From Ornithinibacter aureus (GTDB lineage: Bacteria; Actinomycetota; Actinomycetes; Actinomycetales; Dermatophilaceae), in the NCBI RefSeq assembly GCF_009858245.1, contig NZ_VMSB01000001.1, positions 124,001 through 188,000 of the forward strand: DNA of 64,000 nucleotides, read 5' to 3'. This document shows, piece after piece, positions 1 through 9,044 of the stretch; the stretch's first letter is position 1, and each line of letters starts with the position of its first letter. The notes below the pieces were generated by a model. The model was not told where the DNA came from. It was given only the letters and a program-made list of their open reading frames with translations, and made no database searches. The position numbers and the translations under genes are program-made.

Positions 1-714
1 TGGCGCGGCACCCTCATCGGTCGCTTCGCGTCGCCGCTGTTCTTCCTGGCCTCGATGGGGCTCGGGCTCGGTGGGCTCGTCGACGACCGGACGGGGGGCG
101 TCGACGGGGTGCCGTACCTGCGCTACGTGGCGGCCGGCATCCTGGCGATGCAGGCGATGTGGCTCGCCTTCGGGGAGTCGACGTACCCCGTGATGACGTA
201 CATCCGGTGGAACCAGATGTACGCGGGCATGCTCGCGACCCCGCTGTCGGTGACCGAGGTGCTGCTCGGGCACCTGGTGTACGTCGGGGCGCACCTGGCG
301 ATGACCACCGCGATCTTCCTCGTCGTCGCGGCGTTCTTCGGGGCCTTCACCTCGGCGTGGGTGGTCCTCGCCGTGCCGATCTGCGTCCTCGTGGGGTTGG
401 CGTTCGCGGTGCCGATGTTCGCCTTCTCGGCGCACGTCGACAACGACAACGCCTTCGCCATCCTGTTCCGGTTCCTCGTCACCCCGGTCATGCTCTTCTC
501 GGGCGTGTTCTTCCCCATCGAGCAGCTGCCGTCGGTGCTGCAACCGGTGGCGTGGGTGCTGCCGCTCGGGCACGGGGTCGAGCTCGTGCGGGCGGTCTCA
601 GGCGGGCCGCACCTCGGTGTGGGCGACCTCGGGCACCTGGCCGTCCTCCTCGCGTACGTCGGGATCGGGTGGCTGGTGGCGCGGCGCGCCTTCACGAAGC
701 GGCTGGCGTCATGA
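1..714 (+). CDS. ABC-2 type transporter permease, 5' end outside window
   Basis: Membrane subunit of an ABC-2 (NodJ/DrrB-like) exporter. The reading frame is open from base 1, so the start lies upstream; 237 residues are visible. About six hydrophobic segments follow each other, and a motif of the type seen before the last helices of ABC-2 permeases (LFSGVFFPIEQLP) lies at about residues 165-180. Its stop overlaps the ATG of the next permease (ATGA at 711-714), so the two are translationally coupled and probably form a heterodimeric channel. The ATPase should lie upstream of the window. The substrate cannot be read from the sequence. Confidence 0.85.
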   Translation, partial: WRGTLIGRFASPLFFLASMGLGLGGLVDDRTGGVDGVPYLRYVAAGILAMQAMWLAFGESTYPVMTYIRWNQMYAGMLATPLSVTEVLLGHLVYVGAHLAMTTAIFLVVAAFFGAFTSAWVVLAVPICVLVGLAFAVPMFAFSAHVDNDNAFAILFRFLVTPVMLFSGVFFPIEQLPSVLQPVAWVLPLGHGVELVRAVSGGPHLGVGDLGHLAVLLAYVGIGWLVARRAFTKRLAS

Positions 715-1529
715 GCGTGCTCGACGGTGCGGTGCAGGTCTCACGGGCACTGCCGCTTCCGGGGGCGATGGCGCGCTCGTGGTTCGTCGTGGGGCGCAAC
801 ATCACCGCGTTCCGCCGGGCCTGGCTCCTGCTCGTCAGCGGGGTGGCCGAACCGATCTTCTACCTGTTCTCCATCGGCATCGGGCTCGGTGCGCTCGTGC
901 GCACCGTGACCACGGATGCGGGCAACGAGGTGCCCTACGCCGTCTTCGTCGCCCCGGCGCTGCTCGCGGTCGCCGCGATGAACGGCGCGATCGCCGACAG
1001 CACGTACAACGTGTTCTTCAAGCTCAAGCACGCCCGCCTCTACGACGCCATCCTCGCCACCCCCGCAGGCCCGCGCGACATCGCCGTCGGCGAGATCACC
1101 TGGTCCCTGCTGCGCGGGTCGCTGTACTCGACGTTGTTCCTGCTCGTCGCGGTCGTCGCCGGCGTCGTCCAGTCGTGGTGGGCGGTGCTCGCCCTGCCCG
1201 GGGCGGTGCTCATCGGTCTGGCCTTCGGGGCGGTCGGAATGTTCGCGACGACGTACATGAAGACCTGGCAGCACTTCGAGTACATCAACCTCGTCATCCA
1301 GCCGATGTTCCTGTTCTCGGCGACGTTCTTCCCGCTGTCGACGTACCCGGGGCCGATCCAGTGGATCGTCCAGGCCACCCCGCTGTACCAGGGGGTGGCG
1401 CTCGAACGCGCGCTCATGCTCGGTGACGTCGGCTGGTCCCTGCTCGGCCACGCCGCGTACCTCGCCGCCATGGGCCTGGTCGGCGTCGTGGGCACCTCGC
1501 GGCGCATCCAGCGGCTGCTGCTCACCTGA
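711..1529 (+). CDS. ABC-2 type transporter permease
   Basis: Second permease of the pair, 272 residues. The N-terminal 40 residues are cytoplasmic, followed by about six membrane spans and the family motif LFSATFFPLSTYP near residue 205. The ATG at 711 overlaps the upstream stop. A longer reading in the same frame that starts at 159 runs through the upstream gene as arginine-rich shadow sequence, so it was not used. It resembles the daunorubicin or nodulation exporter membrane proteins in layout. Substrate unknown. Confidence 0.85.
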   Translation: MSVLDGAVQVSRALPLPGAMARSWFVVGRNITAFRRAWLLLVSGVAEPIFYLFSIGIGLGALVRTVTTDAGNEVPYAVFVAPALLAVAAMNGAIADSTYNVFFKLKHARLYDAILATPAGPRDIAVGEITWSLLRGSLYSTLFLLVAVVAGVVQSWWAVLALPGAVLIGLAFGAVGMFATTYMKTWQHFEYINLVIQPMFLFSATFFPLSTYPGPIQWIVQATPLYQGVALERALMLGDVGWSLLGHAAYLAAMGLVGVVGTSRRIQRLLLT

Positions 1530-1576
1530 GGGCACACTGACGAGCGCGAACCGGTGGTGCGCGATACGTTGCGGAC

Positions 1577-2536
1577 ATGAACACCACCAACGAGCTGCTC
1601 ATCCTCAACCGCCGCGATCTCGAGGGTCTCGCCCTGACGTGGCCGGAGATCGTGGACGTCATCGAGGACGCTTTCCGGCAGAAGGCGCAGGGGCTCGTCA
1701 CGAACCCGCCCAAGCCCAAGGTCACCTCGCGCGACGATGCCTTCATCCACGCAATGCCGGCCTACCTCGGCGGTAGCGACCGCATCGGGCTGAAGTGGGT
1801 CTCGGGCTACGAGCAGAACCACGCCAAGGGCCTGCCCTACATCTACGGCTCGGTCATCATGAACGACCCAGAGACGGGCCGCCCGGTCGCCCTGCTCGAC
1901 GGCGGCTGGATCACCGAGATGCGCACACCCGCCGTCTCGGGAGTGACGATGCGCCACGTGCCGCTCTCACCGAAGCGGCTGGCGATCGTCGGGTGCGGCG
2001 TCCAGGGGCGCAGGCACCTCGAGGTGGCCCTCAGTGAGCACCCCGACATCGAGGAGGTCGTCGTGTTCGACCGCTCGCAGGATGCCGCCGAGGTGCTGAC
2101 CTCGATGGCCGGTGATCGCGCGACGCGCATCGCGTCGTCCCCGACGGATGCCGTGGACGGGGCGACCATCGCGATCACGACGATCACGGTGCCGCTGGAC
2201 CCCAAGCTCGACTGCCGCAACACCGACGAGAACGCGCTGCTGCTGCCCGTGGACTACGACGACGCCATGGCGACCGTCGCCTTCCACGAGGCGGTCACGT
2301 ACTCGGTCGACGACCTCGGGCAGTACGGCTCGGTGGCCGGGCGCAAGTACTTCTTCGACTTCCCCGAGCCGGTGACCCACCTGGCGCAGGTCGTGGCGGG
2401 TGAGTTCGACGTTCCCGACACGGGGCGGCGGATGTTCCTGAACATGGGCATCGCCATGAACGACATCGCGTTGTCCTCGCTCGTGCTCGACCGGGCGATG
2501 GAGCGCGGCGTCGGGACCACGGTCGAGTTCCCGTAG
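1577..2536 (+). CDS. ornithine cyclodeaminase / mu-crystallin family protein
   Basis: 319-residue NAD(P)-binding enzyme of the ornithine cyclodeaminase family. The Rossmann glycine motif IVGCGVQGRRH lies at about residues 136-146, and the conserved segment TPAVSGV precedes it at about 118-124. Members reduce or deaminate amino acids (ornithine, alanine, ketimines); the exact substrate is not predictable here. The protein has normal family length. Before insertion of the neighbouring IS, its stop would have been about 12 bp from the stop of the convergent SulP gene. Confidence 0.85.
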   Translation: MNTTNELLILNRRDLEGLALTWPEIVDVIEDAFRQKAQGLVTNPPKPKVTSRDDAFIHAMPAYLGGSDRIGLKWVSGYEQNHAKGLPYIYGSVIMNDPETGRPVALLDGGWITEMRTPAVSGVTMRHVPLSPKRLAIVGCGVQGRRHLEVALSEHPDIEEVVVFDRSQDAAEVLTSMAGDRATRIASSPTDAVDGATIAITTITVPLDPKLDCRNTDENALLLPVDYDDAMATVAFHEAVTYSVDDLGQYGSVAGRKYFFDFPEPVTHLAQVVAGEFDVPDTGRRMFLNMGIAMNDIALSSLVLDRAMERGVGTTVEFP

Positions 2537-2552
2537 GTCTGTCGCGACCTAG

Positions 2553-4303
2553 GAGCGTGGGTCAGTAACACGCCAGCGGGTCCGTCACGGGGACCATGGT
2601 GTGCCGTGGAGCAATCGGACCGGGATCTGCCGGTTTTGGCCGGTTCGGGCAGCTGAGCGGGTGATCCCCGCCGGTGAAACCCCTGAGTGGCCTTTGAGGA
2701 GCGAGTCAGGTCCGCTGACAGGCGGATTCGTGACCTCGGGGGGCCGGGTCAGGCGGTCCGGAGCCCGTTCAGGCCAGCGACGCCGATGTGACCGTGCAGC
2801 TTGCGTAGGTTGTGGCAGGCCGCGAGCAGGAGCCACTCGCCGCGGGCGCCGTCGATCCCGCGGAGCAGGAGGTGTTTCGCGTTCTGCAGGGTGGCCATCT
2901 GCCCGAACACCGGTTCCACGATGACCTTGCGTCGCGCGTAGGCGGTCCGGCCCTTCTTGGTGGTGAGTTTGCGGGCCATCCGTTCACGTGGTGTCGCGTC
3001 CTTGCGGATCCGGCCTCGCGGCGCGGCCGGGAGCGGCGCGTCGTGCTTGGAGCGGCCGGTGGCGATGAAGAACTCGGTCCCGCTCGCTGCGCTGACCGTG
3101 GCGGCCTGCTCCAGGTTGTCGGCCGAGCAGTACCCGGCGTCGGCGAGCACCTCACCCGGCGCATGTCCGGTGTTCACGGTGGTTTGTTCGGTCATCGGCA
3201 TCAGGTTGGCAACGTCCGCGGCGCAGTCGCTCACCTCGGCCGCGACGATCACCTGATGGCCGTCATCGACGACCGCCTGGGCGTTGAAGCACTGGTGGAA
3301 TGACCCGTCGGAGGTCTTCATGATCCGCGACTGCGGGTCGGTGAAGTTGCGCTGCGCCTTCGGTTTCGGCACCGCCGCCGCGACCGCGTCGGCGACCCGC
3401 TGCGCGGTAGTGTCCTCGCCCTCACCCCGCGTGGCGGCCCTCTTTCGGGCCTCCTGCTCGGCGCGCTCCCGAGCCTCGTCCTCGAGTGCCTGCTTCGCTT
3501 CCCGGATCTTGGCCAGCCGCGACTCGCGGCGCCGCAGCTCCTGCGGCAGTTCGTCCCCGCGTGAGTCCTTGCCGAACCGGGCATCCTCGCTCTGGTCGAT
3601 CGCCTCGGCCTGCGCGAGCAACTCGGACACCTCGTCGGCGAGGATCTTCTCCTTCTCGCTCATCCGCGCGTAGCTCATGGCCTTGCGCCGCGAGGCGTTC
3701 GCGCGCAGCTTCGTCCCGTCCAACGCGACCCGGCCCAGCTTGACCATCCCCGCGGCCTGGCACAACGCCAACGCCTGCACGAACAGGTGGCCCAATGCGG
3801 ACAGGTGCCGCTTGCGAAACCGCGCGATCGACCGGAAGTCCGGACCCGCCCCGGCCGCGAGCCACCGGAACGCGACCACGTCCTGACACGACGCCTCCAA
3901 CTGGCGTGAGGAGCGCACCCCGGTGGTGTACCCGTACAGCAGGATCCGCACCATCAACCGTGGGTCGTACGGTGGGGCGCCCTTGGCCTTGGTGTACGAG
4001 GCGCGGATCCGGGACAAGTCCAGGTGCTCATCAACCAGCTCGGCGATAAACCGAGCCAAGTGCTCGGACGGCAGCCAGTCATCCAGCGACGGCGGCAACA
4101 ACAAGTCCTGCTCCGGCGCGAACGCCCGGAACGTCTTGCTCACCGGCACTCCCGCCGCCGGCTCCGCCGGCGCCGAGCCCCGACCGGTCGACTCATCGCA
4201 CAACTCGAACAACACCCGCGCGTCATCATCAGGCACACCAGATTCTCCCCCAAGCGCCCACCTCAGCAGCGGAACCCGACTGGCGTGTTACTGACCCACG
4301 CTC
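2553..4303 (-). mobile_element. IS1182-family insertion sequence, complete
   Basis: 1,751-bp element with perfect 24-bp terminal inverted repeats: 2553-2576 begins GAGCGTGGGTCAG, and 4280-4303 is its reverse complement. Both ends are flanked by CTAG (2549-2552 and 4304-4307). This may be a 4-bp target duplication or a palindromic target; since CTAG is itself a palindrome, the repeat could also be read as 28 bp. It carries one transposase gene on the minus strand. The 170 bases inside the left end (2577-2748) hold no gene that I can support. All expected transposase acidic residues are present, so the copy may be active. Confidence 0.9.
2749..4236 (-). CDS. IS1182-family transposase
   Basis: 495-residue DDE transposase. 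The N-terminal DUF772-type helical domain includes SKTFRAFAPEQ, PPYDPRLMVRILLYGY and FRSIARFRKRH. It is followed by the catalytic core, with VALDGTK (first Asp), a charged coiled insertion of about 100 residues, VLADAGYCSADN (second Asp) and IVEPVFGQM (Glu). The start is GTG, with a GGGGGAG ribosome site six bases upstream. No frameshift is visible. The 3' end stops 196 bp inside the left terminal repeat. Confidence 0.9.
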   Translation of the reverse strand: MPDDDARVLFELCDESTGRGSAPAEPAAGVPVSKTFRAFAPEQDLLLPPSLDDWLPSEHLARFIAELVDEHLDLSRIRASYTKAKGAPPYDPRLMVRILLYGYTTGVRSSRQLEASCQDVVAFRWLAAGAGPDFRSIARFRKRHLSALGHLFVQALALCQAAGMVKLGRVALDGTKLRANASRRKAMSYARMSEKEKILADEVSELLAQAEAIDQSEDARFGKDSRGDELPQELRRRESRLAKIREAKQALEDEARERAEQEARKRAATRGEGEDTTAQRVADAVAAAVPKPKAQRNFTDPQSRIMKTSDGSFHQCFNAQAVVDDGHQVIVAAEVSDCAADVANLMPMTEQTTVNTGHAPGEVLADAGYCSADNLEQAATVSAASGTEFFIATGRSKHDAPLPAAPRGRIRKDATPRERMARKLTTKKGRTAYARRKVIVEPVFGQMATLQNAKHLLLRGIDGARGEWLLLAACHNLRKLHGHIGVAGLNGLRTA

Positions 4304-6085
4304 CTAGGGCACCGGCCCGAACGGGTGCGGTCTGCCGTGGGTCTGCGCGTGCCATGACAGGTAGGCGGTGACGGCCGTCGGCAGCGTCGGGTAGAAGTGC
4401 TCGGTGCCGATGGCGTCGTCCAGCCCGGCCGCTTCGAGGTCGTCGAGAAGGTCCTGCTTGACGCGGGCCAGGGCGAGCACGATGCCTCGGGACACGAGTT
4501 CGTCGTGGAGCCTGGCCAGGGCGTCCAGGCTCGTCAGGTCGACCTCGACGTTGGACTCCGCGTTGATGATGAGCCACTCGACCGGGGCCTCCGCGTCGTC
4601 CACGGCGGCCAGGGCGCGGGTGTGGAAGTCCTCGGCATTGGCGAAGAAGAGCGGCGAGTCGTAGCGGTAGACCACCAGGCCCGGCACCTGCACGGCATCC
4701 GGGAAGTCGTCGACGTCGTGCATGCCCGCCATGCCGCGCACATAGCCCAGGATGCCGTCGTGCGGCCGGGCGACGCGGCGCAGCAGGTCGCCGAGGGAGA
4801 GCGCGACGGCGAGCAGGATGCCGTAGAGCGCGCCGAACACGAACACCCCGAGCGTGGTCGCGACGAGCAGGACGAGCTCGCTGCGGCGGAACCGGGCCAC
4901 CCGCCGGATCTCGGCGACGTCGACGAGCCGGACCGCGGCGTAGACGACGAGAGCCCCGAGGGCGGCCTTCGGGAACGCGGCGATGACCGGGCCGAGCGCG
5001 AGCACGGCCACGAGCACGGTGGCCAGGGTGGCCAGCGAGTACAGCTGGGTCCGGCTGCCCATCGAGGCACCGATCGCCGTGCGGCTTCCGCTGCTGCTCA
5101 CGGGGAACCCGGAGAGCAACCCCCCGGCGATGTTGGCCGCGCCGAGCGCGAGGAACTCCTGGTTGGCGTCGACCTGCTGGCCGGAGCGCTCGGCGAAGGC
5201 TCGTGCGGTCAACACGTTGTCGGAGTAGGCGACGACGGCGATGCCGAGCGCGGGCGCCAGCATGGTGGCCACGGCATCCGGCGACAGGTCCGGCAGGCTC
5301 AGCTGGGGGAGGGCCGACGGCAGGGGGCCGACGACCGCCACACCGAGCTCGTCGAGCCCCAGCACCATGACGGCCGCGGCGCCGAGCAGTGCCGCGAGCA
5401 GGGGGTTGGGCAGGCGGGGGAAGAAGTGCGCAGCGAGCAGGAGCAGCACGAGGAGGGTGCTCGAGAGCACGAGGGTGGGTGCGTGGACGTCCGAGAGGTG
5501 GGTGAGGGCGCTCCAGACCTCGGCGGGCATCGAGTCGCCGCTCACCTCGATGCTGGTGAGGCTGTCGATCTGGCTGACGACCATGAGCACGGCAACCCCG
5601 GCGAGGTAACCGACGAGCACCGGTTTGGAGAACAGGTCGGCGAGGAACCCCAGTCCGAAGGCCCAACCGAGGAGGCACAGGGCGCCGGTGACGACGGCGA
5701 GGGCCGCGGCGAGTGCGGCGTACGCGTCGGGGCCGCTGACACCGACCGCGGCCACGGCGGTCGCGGTCATCAGCGCCGTCGTGGATTCTGGGCCGACGGA
5801 GAGCTGGCGGGAGGAGCCGAGGACGGCGTAGACGAGGGTGGGCGCGACGATCGCGAGCAGGCCTGCGGCCGGCGGGAGCCCCGCGATCTGGGCGTAGGCC
5901 ATGACCTGCGGGATGAGGTAGGCGGCGACGGTCACCCCGGCGAGCAGGTCGCCGCGCAGCCAGCCGCGCTGGTAGGTGCGCCACACCGTGATCCCGGGAA
6001 ACGTCGTCGCGACGGTCACGGGCCTCCTGGCGTTGAGTGGCCGGTGGTGGCCGTCTGCGGTGGGCACGGGCTGATTCGACCACAC
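4304..6085 (-). CDS. SulP family anion transporter with STAS domain
   Basis: 593-residue SulP permease. A short cytoplasmic N-terminus leads into about ten to twelve membrane segments, with the family stretches AYLIPQVMAYAQIAGLPP and SVGPESTTALM near residues 55-115. A C-terminal STAS domain (VEWLIINAESNVEVDLTSLDAL) lies at about 500-520. SulP proteins move sulfate, bicarbonate or similar anions. The GTG at 6085 is the longest start. A second GTG at 6019 has AGGAGG only three bases upstream, and starting there would drop 22 residues. The TAG stop is formed by the CTAG where the IS inserted, so the protein end is intact. Confidence 0.88.
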   Translation of the reverse strand: MWSNQPVPTADGHHRPLNARRPVTVATTFPGITVWRTYQRGWLRGDLLAGVTVAAYLIPQVMAYAQIAGLPPAAGLLAIVAPTLVYAVLGSSRQLSVGPESTTALMTATAVAAVGVSGPDAYAALAAALAVVTGALCLLGWAFGLGFLADLFSKPVLVGYLAGVAVLMVVSQIDSLTSIEVSGDSMPAEVWSALTHLSDVHAPTLVLSSTLLVLLLLAAHFFPRLPNPLLAALLGAAAVMVLGLDELGVAVVGPLPSALPQLSLPDLSPDAVATMLAPALGIAVVAYSDNVLTARAFAERSGQQVDANQEFLALGAANIAGGLLSGFPVSSSGSRTAIGASMGSRTQLYSLATLATVLVAVLALGPVIAAFPKAALGALVVYAAVRLVDVAEIRRVARFRRSELVLLVATTLGVFVFGALYGILLAVALSLGDLLRRVARPHDGILGYVRGMAGMHDVDDFPDAVQVPGLVVYRYDSPLFFANAEDFHTRALAAVDDAEAPVEWLIINAESNVEVDLTSLDALARLHDELVSRGIVLALARVKQDLLDDLEAAGLDDAIGTEHFYPTLPTAVTAYLSWHAQTHGRPHPFGPVP

Positions 6086-6118
6086 GGCGTCGGCGTGTCG
6101 CCCGTCAATGTGGAGGAT

Positions 6119-6132
6119 CGAACAGGTGTTCG
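6119..6132 (+). promoter_or_regulatory. LexA (SOS) box of recA
   Basis: The sequence CGAACAGGTGTTCG is a perfect match to the Gram-positive/actinobacterial SOS consensus CGAAC-N4-GTTCG. It lies 178 bp before the recA start, in the only sizeable gap before that gene. A possible -10 (TATGGT, 6135-6140) sits directly downstream, so bound LexA would block RNA polymerase. Confidence 0.88.
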
Positions 6133-6310
6133 TCTATGGTCGTCCACAGGTGGTGTCCCCGACGGCACTTGTCCACAGGCTCGACGGCAGCCCGTGACCG
6201 TTGTCGGTACCGCCACCTAGCGTCTGACCCAGACCTCGCGACGAGACCGATGGCGAGAGCTGGTCGCCGGTGGGCGCGCTCGCTGCACGAACAGGAAGAG
6301 ACGGTGTGAC

Positions 6311-7399
6311 ATGGCAGGAAATCGCGGACCCGTGATGCCCAACCCCACGGCTGCGGCCAACGGTGGGGAGAAGGACAAGGCGATCGCCTCGGTGATGGCC
6401 CAGATCGAGAAGCAGCACGGCAAGGGTGCCGTCATGCGCCTCGGAGACGACGTGCGGCCCCCCATCGAGGTCATCCCCACGGGCTCCATCGCCCTCGACG
6501 TCGCACTCGGCATCGGCGGCCTGCCGCGCGGCCGGGTCGTCGAGATCTACGGACCGGAGAGCTCGGGAAAGACCACCGTCGCCCTGCACGCGGTCGCCAA
6601 CGCGCAGCGAGCCGGCGGCATCGCGGCGTTCATCGACGCCGAGCACGCGCTCGACCCCGACTACGCCAAGGCCCTCGGGGTCGACACCGACGCGCTGCTG
6701 GTGTCCCAGCCCGACACGGGGGAGCAGGCGCTCGAGATCGCCGACATGCTCATCCGCTCCGGCGCGCTCGACATCATCGTCATCGACTCCGTGGCGGCCC
6801 TGGTGCCCCGTGCCGAGATCGAGGGCGAGATGGGTGACAGCCACGTCGGCCTCCAGGCCCGCCTGATGTCGCAGGCGCTGCGCAAGATCACCGGCGCCCT
6901 CAGCAGCACCGGCACGACGGCGATCTTCATCAACCAGCTCCGCGAGAAAATCGGAGTCATGTTTGGGTCTCCCGAGACCACGACCGGCGGCAAGGCGCTG
7001 AAGTTCTACGCGTCGGTGCGTCTGGACGTGCGGCGCATCGAGACCCTCAAGGACGGCACCGACGCGGTCGGCAACCGCACCCGGTGCAAGGTCGTGAAGA
7101 ACAAGGTCAGTCCGCCGTTCAAGCAGGCTGAGTTCGACATCCTCTACGGGCAGGGCATCTCGCGCGAGGGTGGCCTCATCGACATGGGGGTGGAGCAGGG
7201 CTTCGTGCGCAAGGCGGGTGCCTGGTACACGATGGACGGGGACCAGCTGGGGCAGGGCAAGGAGAACGCCCGCAACTTCCTCAAGGACAACCCGGACCTC
7301 GCCGACGAGCTCGAGAAGAAGATCAAGGAGAAGCTCGGCATCGGTGTCCCGCGCGCGGAGATGCTGGCCGCCGTGCCGGACGTCCCGGTCGACTTCTGA
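6311..7399 (+). CDS. recA: recombinase RecA
   Basis: 362-residue RecA, which binds single-stranded DNA, drives homologous strand exchange and triggers LexA self-cleavage. Walker A GPESSGKT is at residues 81-88; the core continues through [14 protein letters not shown] and the DNA-binding loop region near [17 protein letters not shown]. No intein is present. The start at 6311 gives a slightly long N-terminus, and an internal ATG at 6335 is an alternative. A LexA box controls it, and recX follows 26 bp downstream in the same direction. Confidence 0.98.
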   Translation: MAGNRGPVMPNPTAAANGGEKDKAIASVMAQIEKQHGKGAVMRLGDDVRPPIEVIPTGSIALDVALGIGGLPRGRVVEIYGPESSGKTTVALHAVANAQRAGGIAAFIDAEHALDPDYAKALGVDTDALLVSQPDTGEQALEIADMLIRSGALDIIVIDSVAALVPRAEIEGEMGDSHVGLQARLMSQALRKITGALSSTGTTAIFINQLREKIGVMFGSPETTTGGKALKFYASVRLDVRRIETLKDGTDAVGNRTRCKVVKNKVSPPFKQAEFDILYGQGISREGGLIDMGVEQGFVRKAGAWYTMDGDQLGQGKENARNFLKDNPDLADELEKKIKEKLGIGVPRAEMLAAVPDVPVDF

Positions 7400-7425
7400 T
7401 CCCCCGCTCGATCCCGGACGCTCGG

Positions 7426-8055
7426 ATGCCGTTCGCCGACTCGACGACCCCTCCGCCCCCGTGGGCGGCGGGGTCGTCGTCGGTTCCCGAGCCCGTGGTA
7501 CCACCAGCGCGACGTGCGGCTGCGCCCCCTCCCGCAGATCCGGAGAGCGACCCGCGCACGCGGGGCAGCGAGCCCGACCCGCTCGACTGGGCCCGCCAGA
7601 TCGTGCTGCGCCAGCTGACCGCTGGTCCGCGCAGTCGTGCCCAGCTCGAGCAGGTGCTGCGCCGCAAGGACTGCCCCGACGACGTCGCCGCCGCGGTGCT
7701 CGACCGCATGGAGCAGGTCGGCCTGGTCGACGACACCGCCTACGCGGGCATGCTCGTGCGGTCCCAGCAGGCCGGTCGAGGGCTCGCCCGGCGGGCACTG
7801 GCCCAGGAGCTGCGCCGCAAGGGCGTCGACGACGAGACGGCCAACGCAGCCTTGGCAGAGGTCGACCCGCACGACGAGGAGGAGCGAGCCCGAGCGCTCG
7901 TGGCGAAGAAGATGCGGTCCATGACCGGTCTGGAACCGCTCGTGCAGACCCGCCGCCTCGCCGGCATGCTCGCCCGCAAGGGCTATCCCTCGGACGTGAC
8001 GATGCGGGTGGTGCGTGAGGCCGTGCGCGAGGCTCCCGAGAACCAGCGCGACTGA
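7426..8055 (+). CDS. recX: regulatory protein RecX
   Basis: 209 residues: a proline-rich disordered leader of about 50 residues, then three-helix RecX repeats (ARQIVLRQLTAGPRSRAQLEQVLRRK; GLVDDTAYAGMLVRSQ; GRGLARRALAQELRRKGV; LAGMLARKGYPSDVTMRVVRE). RecX binds and caps RecA filaments. It shares an operon with recA, which is the usual arrangement. The proline-rich leader is longer than in many homologues, so the true start could be downstream. Confidence 0.92.
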   Translation: MPFADSTTPPPPWAAGSSSVPEPVVPPARRAAAPPPADPESDPRTRGSEPDPLDWARQIVLRQLTAGPRSRAQLEQVLRRKDCPDDVAAAVLDRMEQVGLVDDTAYAGMLVRSQQAGRGLARRALAQELRRKGVDDETANAALAEVDPHDEEERARALVAKKMRSMTGLEPLVQTRRLAGMLARKGYPSDVTMRVVREAVREAPENQRD

Positions 8056-8071
8056 GCCTCTCGGCGCGCGC

Positions 8072-8373
8072 TCAGAAGGAGTGCAGCGGCCGTTGCGCCG
8101 CGGACAGCGAATCGGTCGGCACGATCTGCTTGCCATAGGGGAAGAGCGAGATCGGGATCATCTTGAGGTTGGCAATGGCCAGCGGGATGCCGATGATCGT
8201 GATCGCCTGGGCCACTGCGGTGATGACGTGCTCGAGGGCGAGCCACCACCCCGCGAGCACGATCCACAGGATGTTCAGCACCACCGAGCCGGCGCCGGCA
8301 TCCGGCTGCTGCACGACTGCTCGCCCGAAGGCCCGCCGAAGACGAACCAGATGATGTTGAGCAGGGTGCGCAC
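8072..8373 (-). pseudogene. yccF: yccF-type inner membrane protein, internal out-of-frame deletion
   Basis: The minus strand from the GTG at 8373 reads RTLLNIIWFVFGG, the first YccF (DUF307) half. At about 8335 the frame changes and the sequence continues as PFGRAVVQQPDAGAGSVVLNILWIVLAGWW...IIGIPLAIANLKMIPISLFPYGKQIV, the second YccF half, to the stop at 8072. In intact family members about 30-35 residues of membrane segment separate the GG and PFG. Those codons are missing and the junction is out of frame. This is either a deleted gene or an assembly collapse. The 108 bp upstream (8374-8482) hold no gene. Confidence 0.75.
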
Positions 8374-8482
8374 GCGAAGGATCCCCTCGAGATGGGCTGG
8401 TTCGGGGTCGAGCCAACCGGGCCCCAGCCTGTCATGCGCTTGCACCGTCGCGTAGCGACTCGGTTCGACCCGACCACCCGGG

Positions 8483-8941
8483 TCAGGCGGGACGGCGCCG
8501 CGCCACGACCTCGTCGTCGTCGGTCTCGCCTGTCTCGAAGAAGCCCAGGCTGGCGTAGAGACCCTTCGCCGCCGTGTTCTGCGGGTGGTAGGCCAGCGCG
8601 AACCCGGCGGCGTCGTCCCGGGGCTGAAGGGTCGTCAGCGCCTGGACCAGCGCGGCGCGACCCACCCCGCGACCTTGGTGCGCGGCGTCGACGATCACCC
8701 CACCGAGCCAGCAGCTGCCGTCCTCGTCGTCGATGCCCCACATGAGGAAGCCCACCACGGCGCCCTGCTCGTCATGCACCGCCAGTGGCTTCCACACGTC
8801 CTCGTAGGCGCAGAGCGCGAGGTAGTGGGTGGCAGCCGCGACGTAGGCGTCCTGGCCGGGCACGATGGTGAGGCCGGCGACGGCACGCCAGCTCCCGGCA
8901 TCCACCGGACGCAGGGAGACCGACGGGCCGGGCTGGGTCAT
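8483..8941 (-). CDS. GNAT family N-acetyltransferase
   Basis: 152-residue GNAT acetyltransferase. The acetyl-CoA binding motif A is DAAHQGRGVGRAALVQAL (about residues 85-102), followed by motif B YHPQNTAAKGLYASLGF (about 119-135). The ATG at 8941 was chosen because the next upstream ATG adds arginine-rich sequence with no family match. The substrate (amine, small molecule or peptide) cannot be told. Confidence 0.85.
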   Translation of the reverse strand: MTQPGPSVSLRPVDAGSWRAVAGLTIVPGQDAYVAAATHYLALCAYEDVWKPLAVHDEQGAVVGFLMWGIDDEDGSCWLGGVIVDAAHQGRGVGRAALVQALTTLQPRDDAAGFALAYHPQNTAAKGLYASLGFFETGETDDDEVVARRRPA

Positions 8942-9044
8942 GCGCGCCAGAGTAGGCCGTCCACCCTGTGGACACCAGCGCTTCGAAACACGGGGGTGAC
9001 ACGGGTGTGATGACAGGTTCACGCCGTGGCCATAGGTTCGTCAC

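Noticed and set aside
4263-6083. 606-residue minus-strand frame opposite/out of frame with SulP
   Set aside because: Arginine- and proline-rich shadow with poor third-position GC; the SulP frame is clearly the real one.
8467-8484. Short hairpin GACCCG-ACCACC-CGGGTC as terminator of the GNAT gene
   Set aside because: Six pairs only and overlapping the stop codon; too weak to claim.
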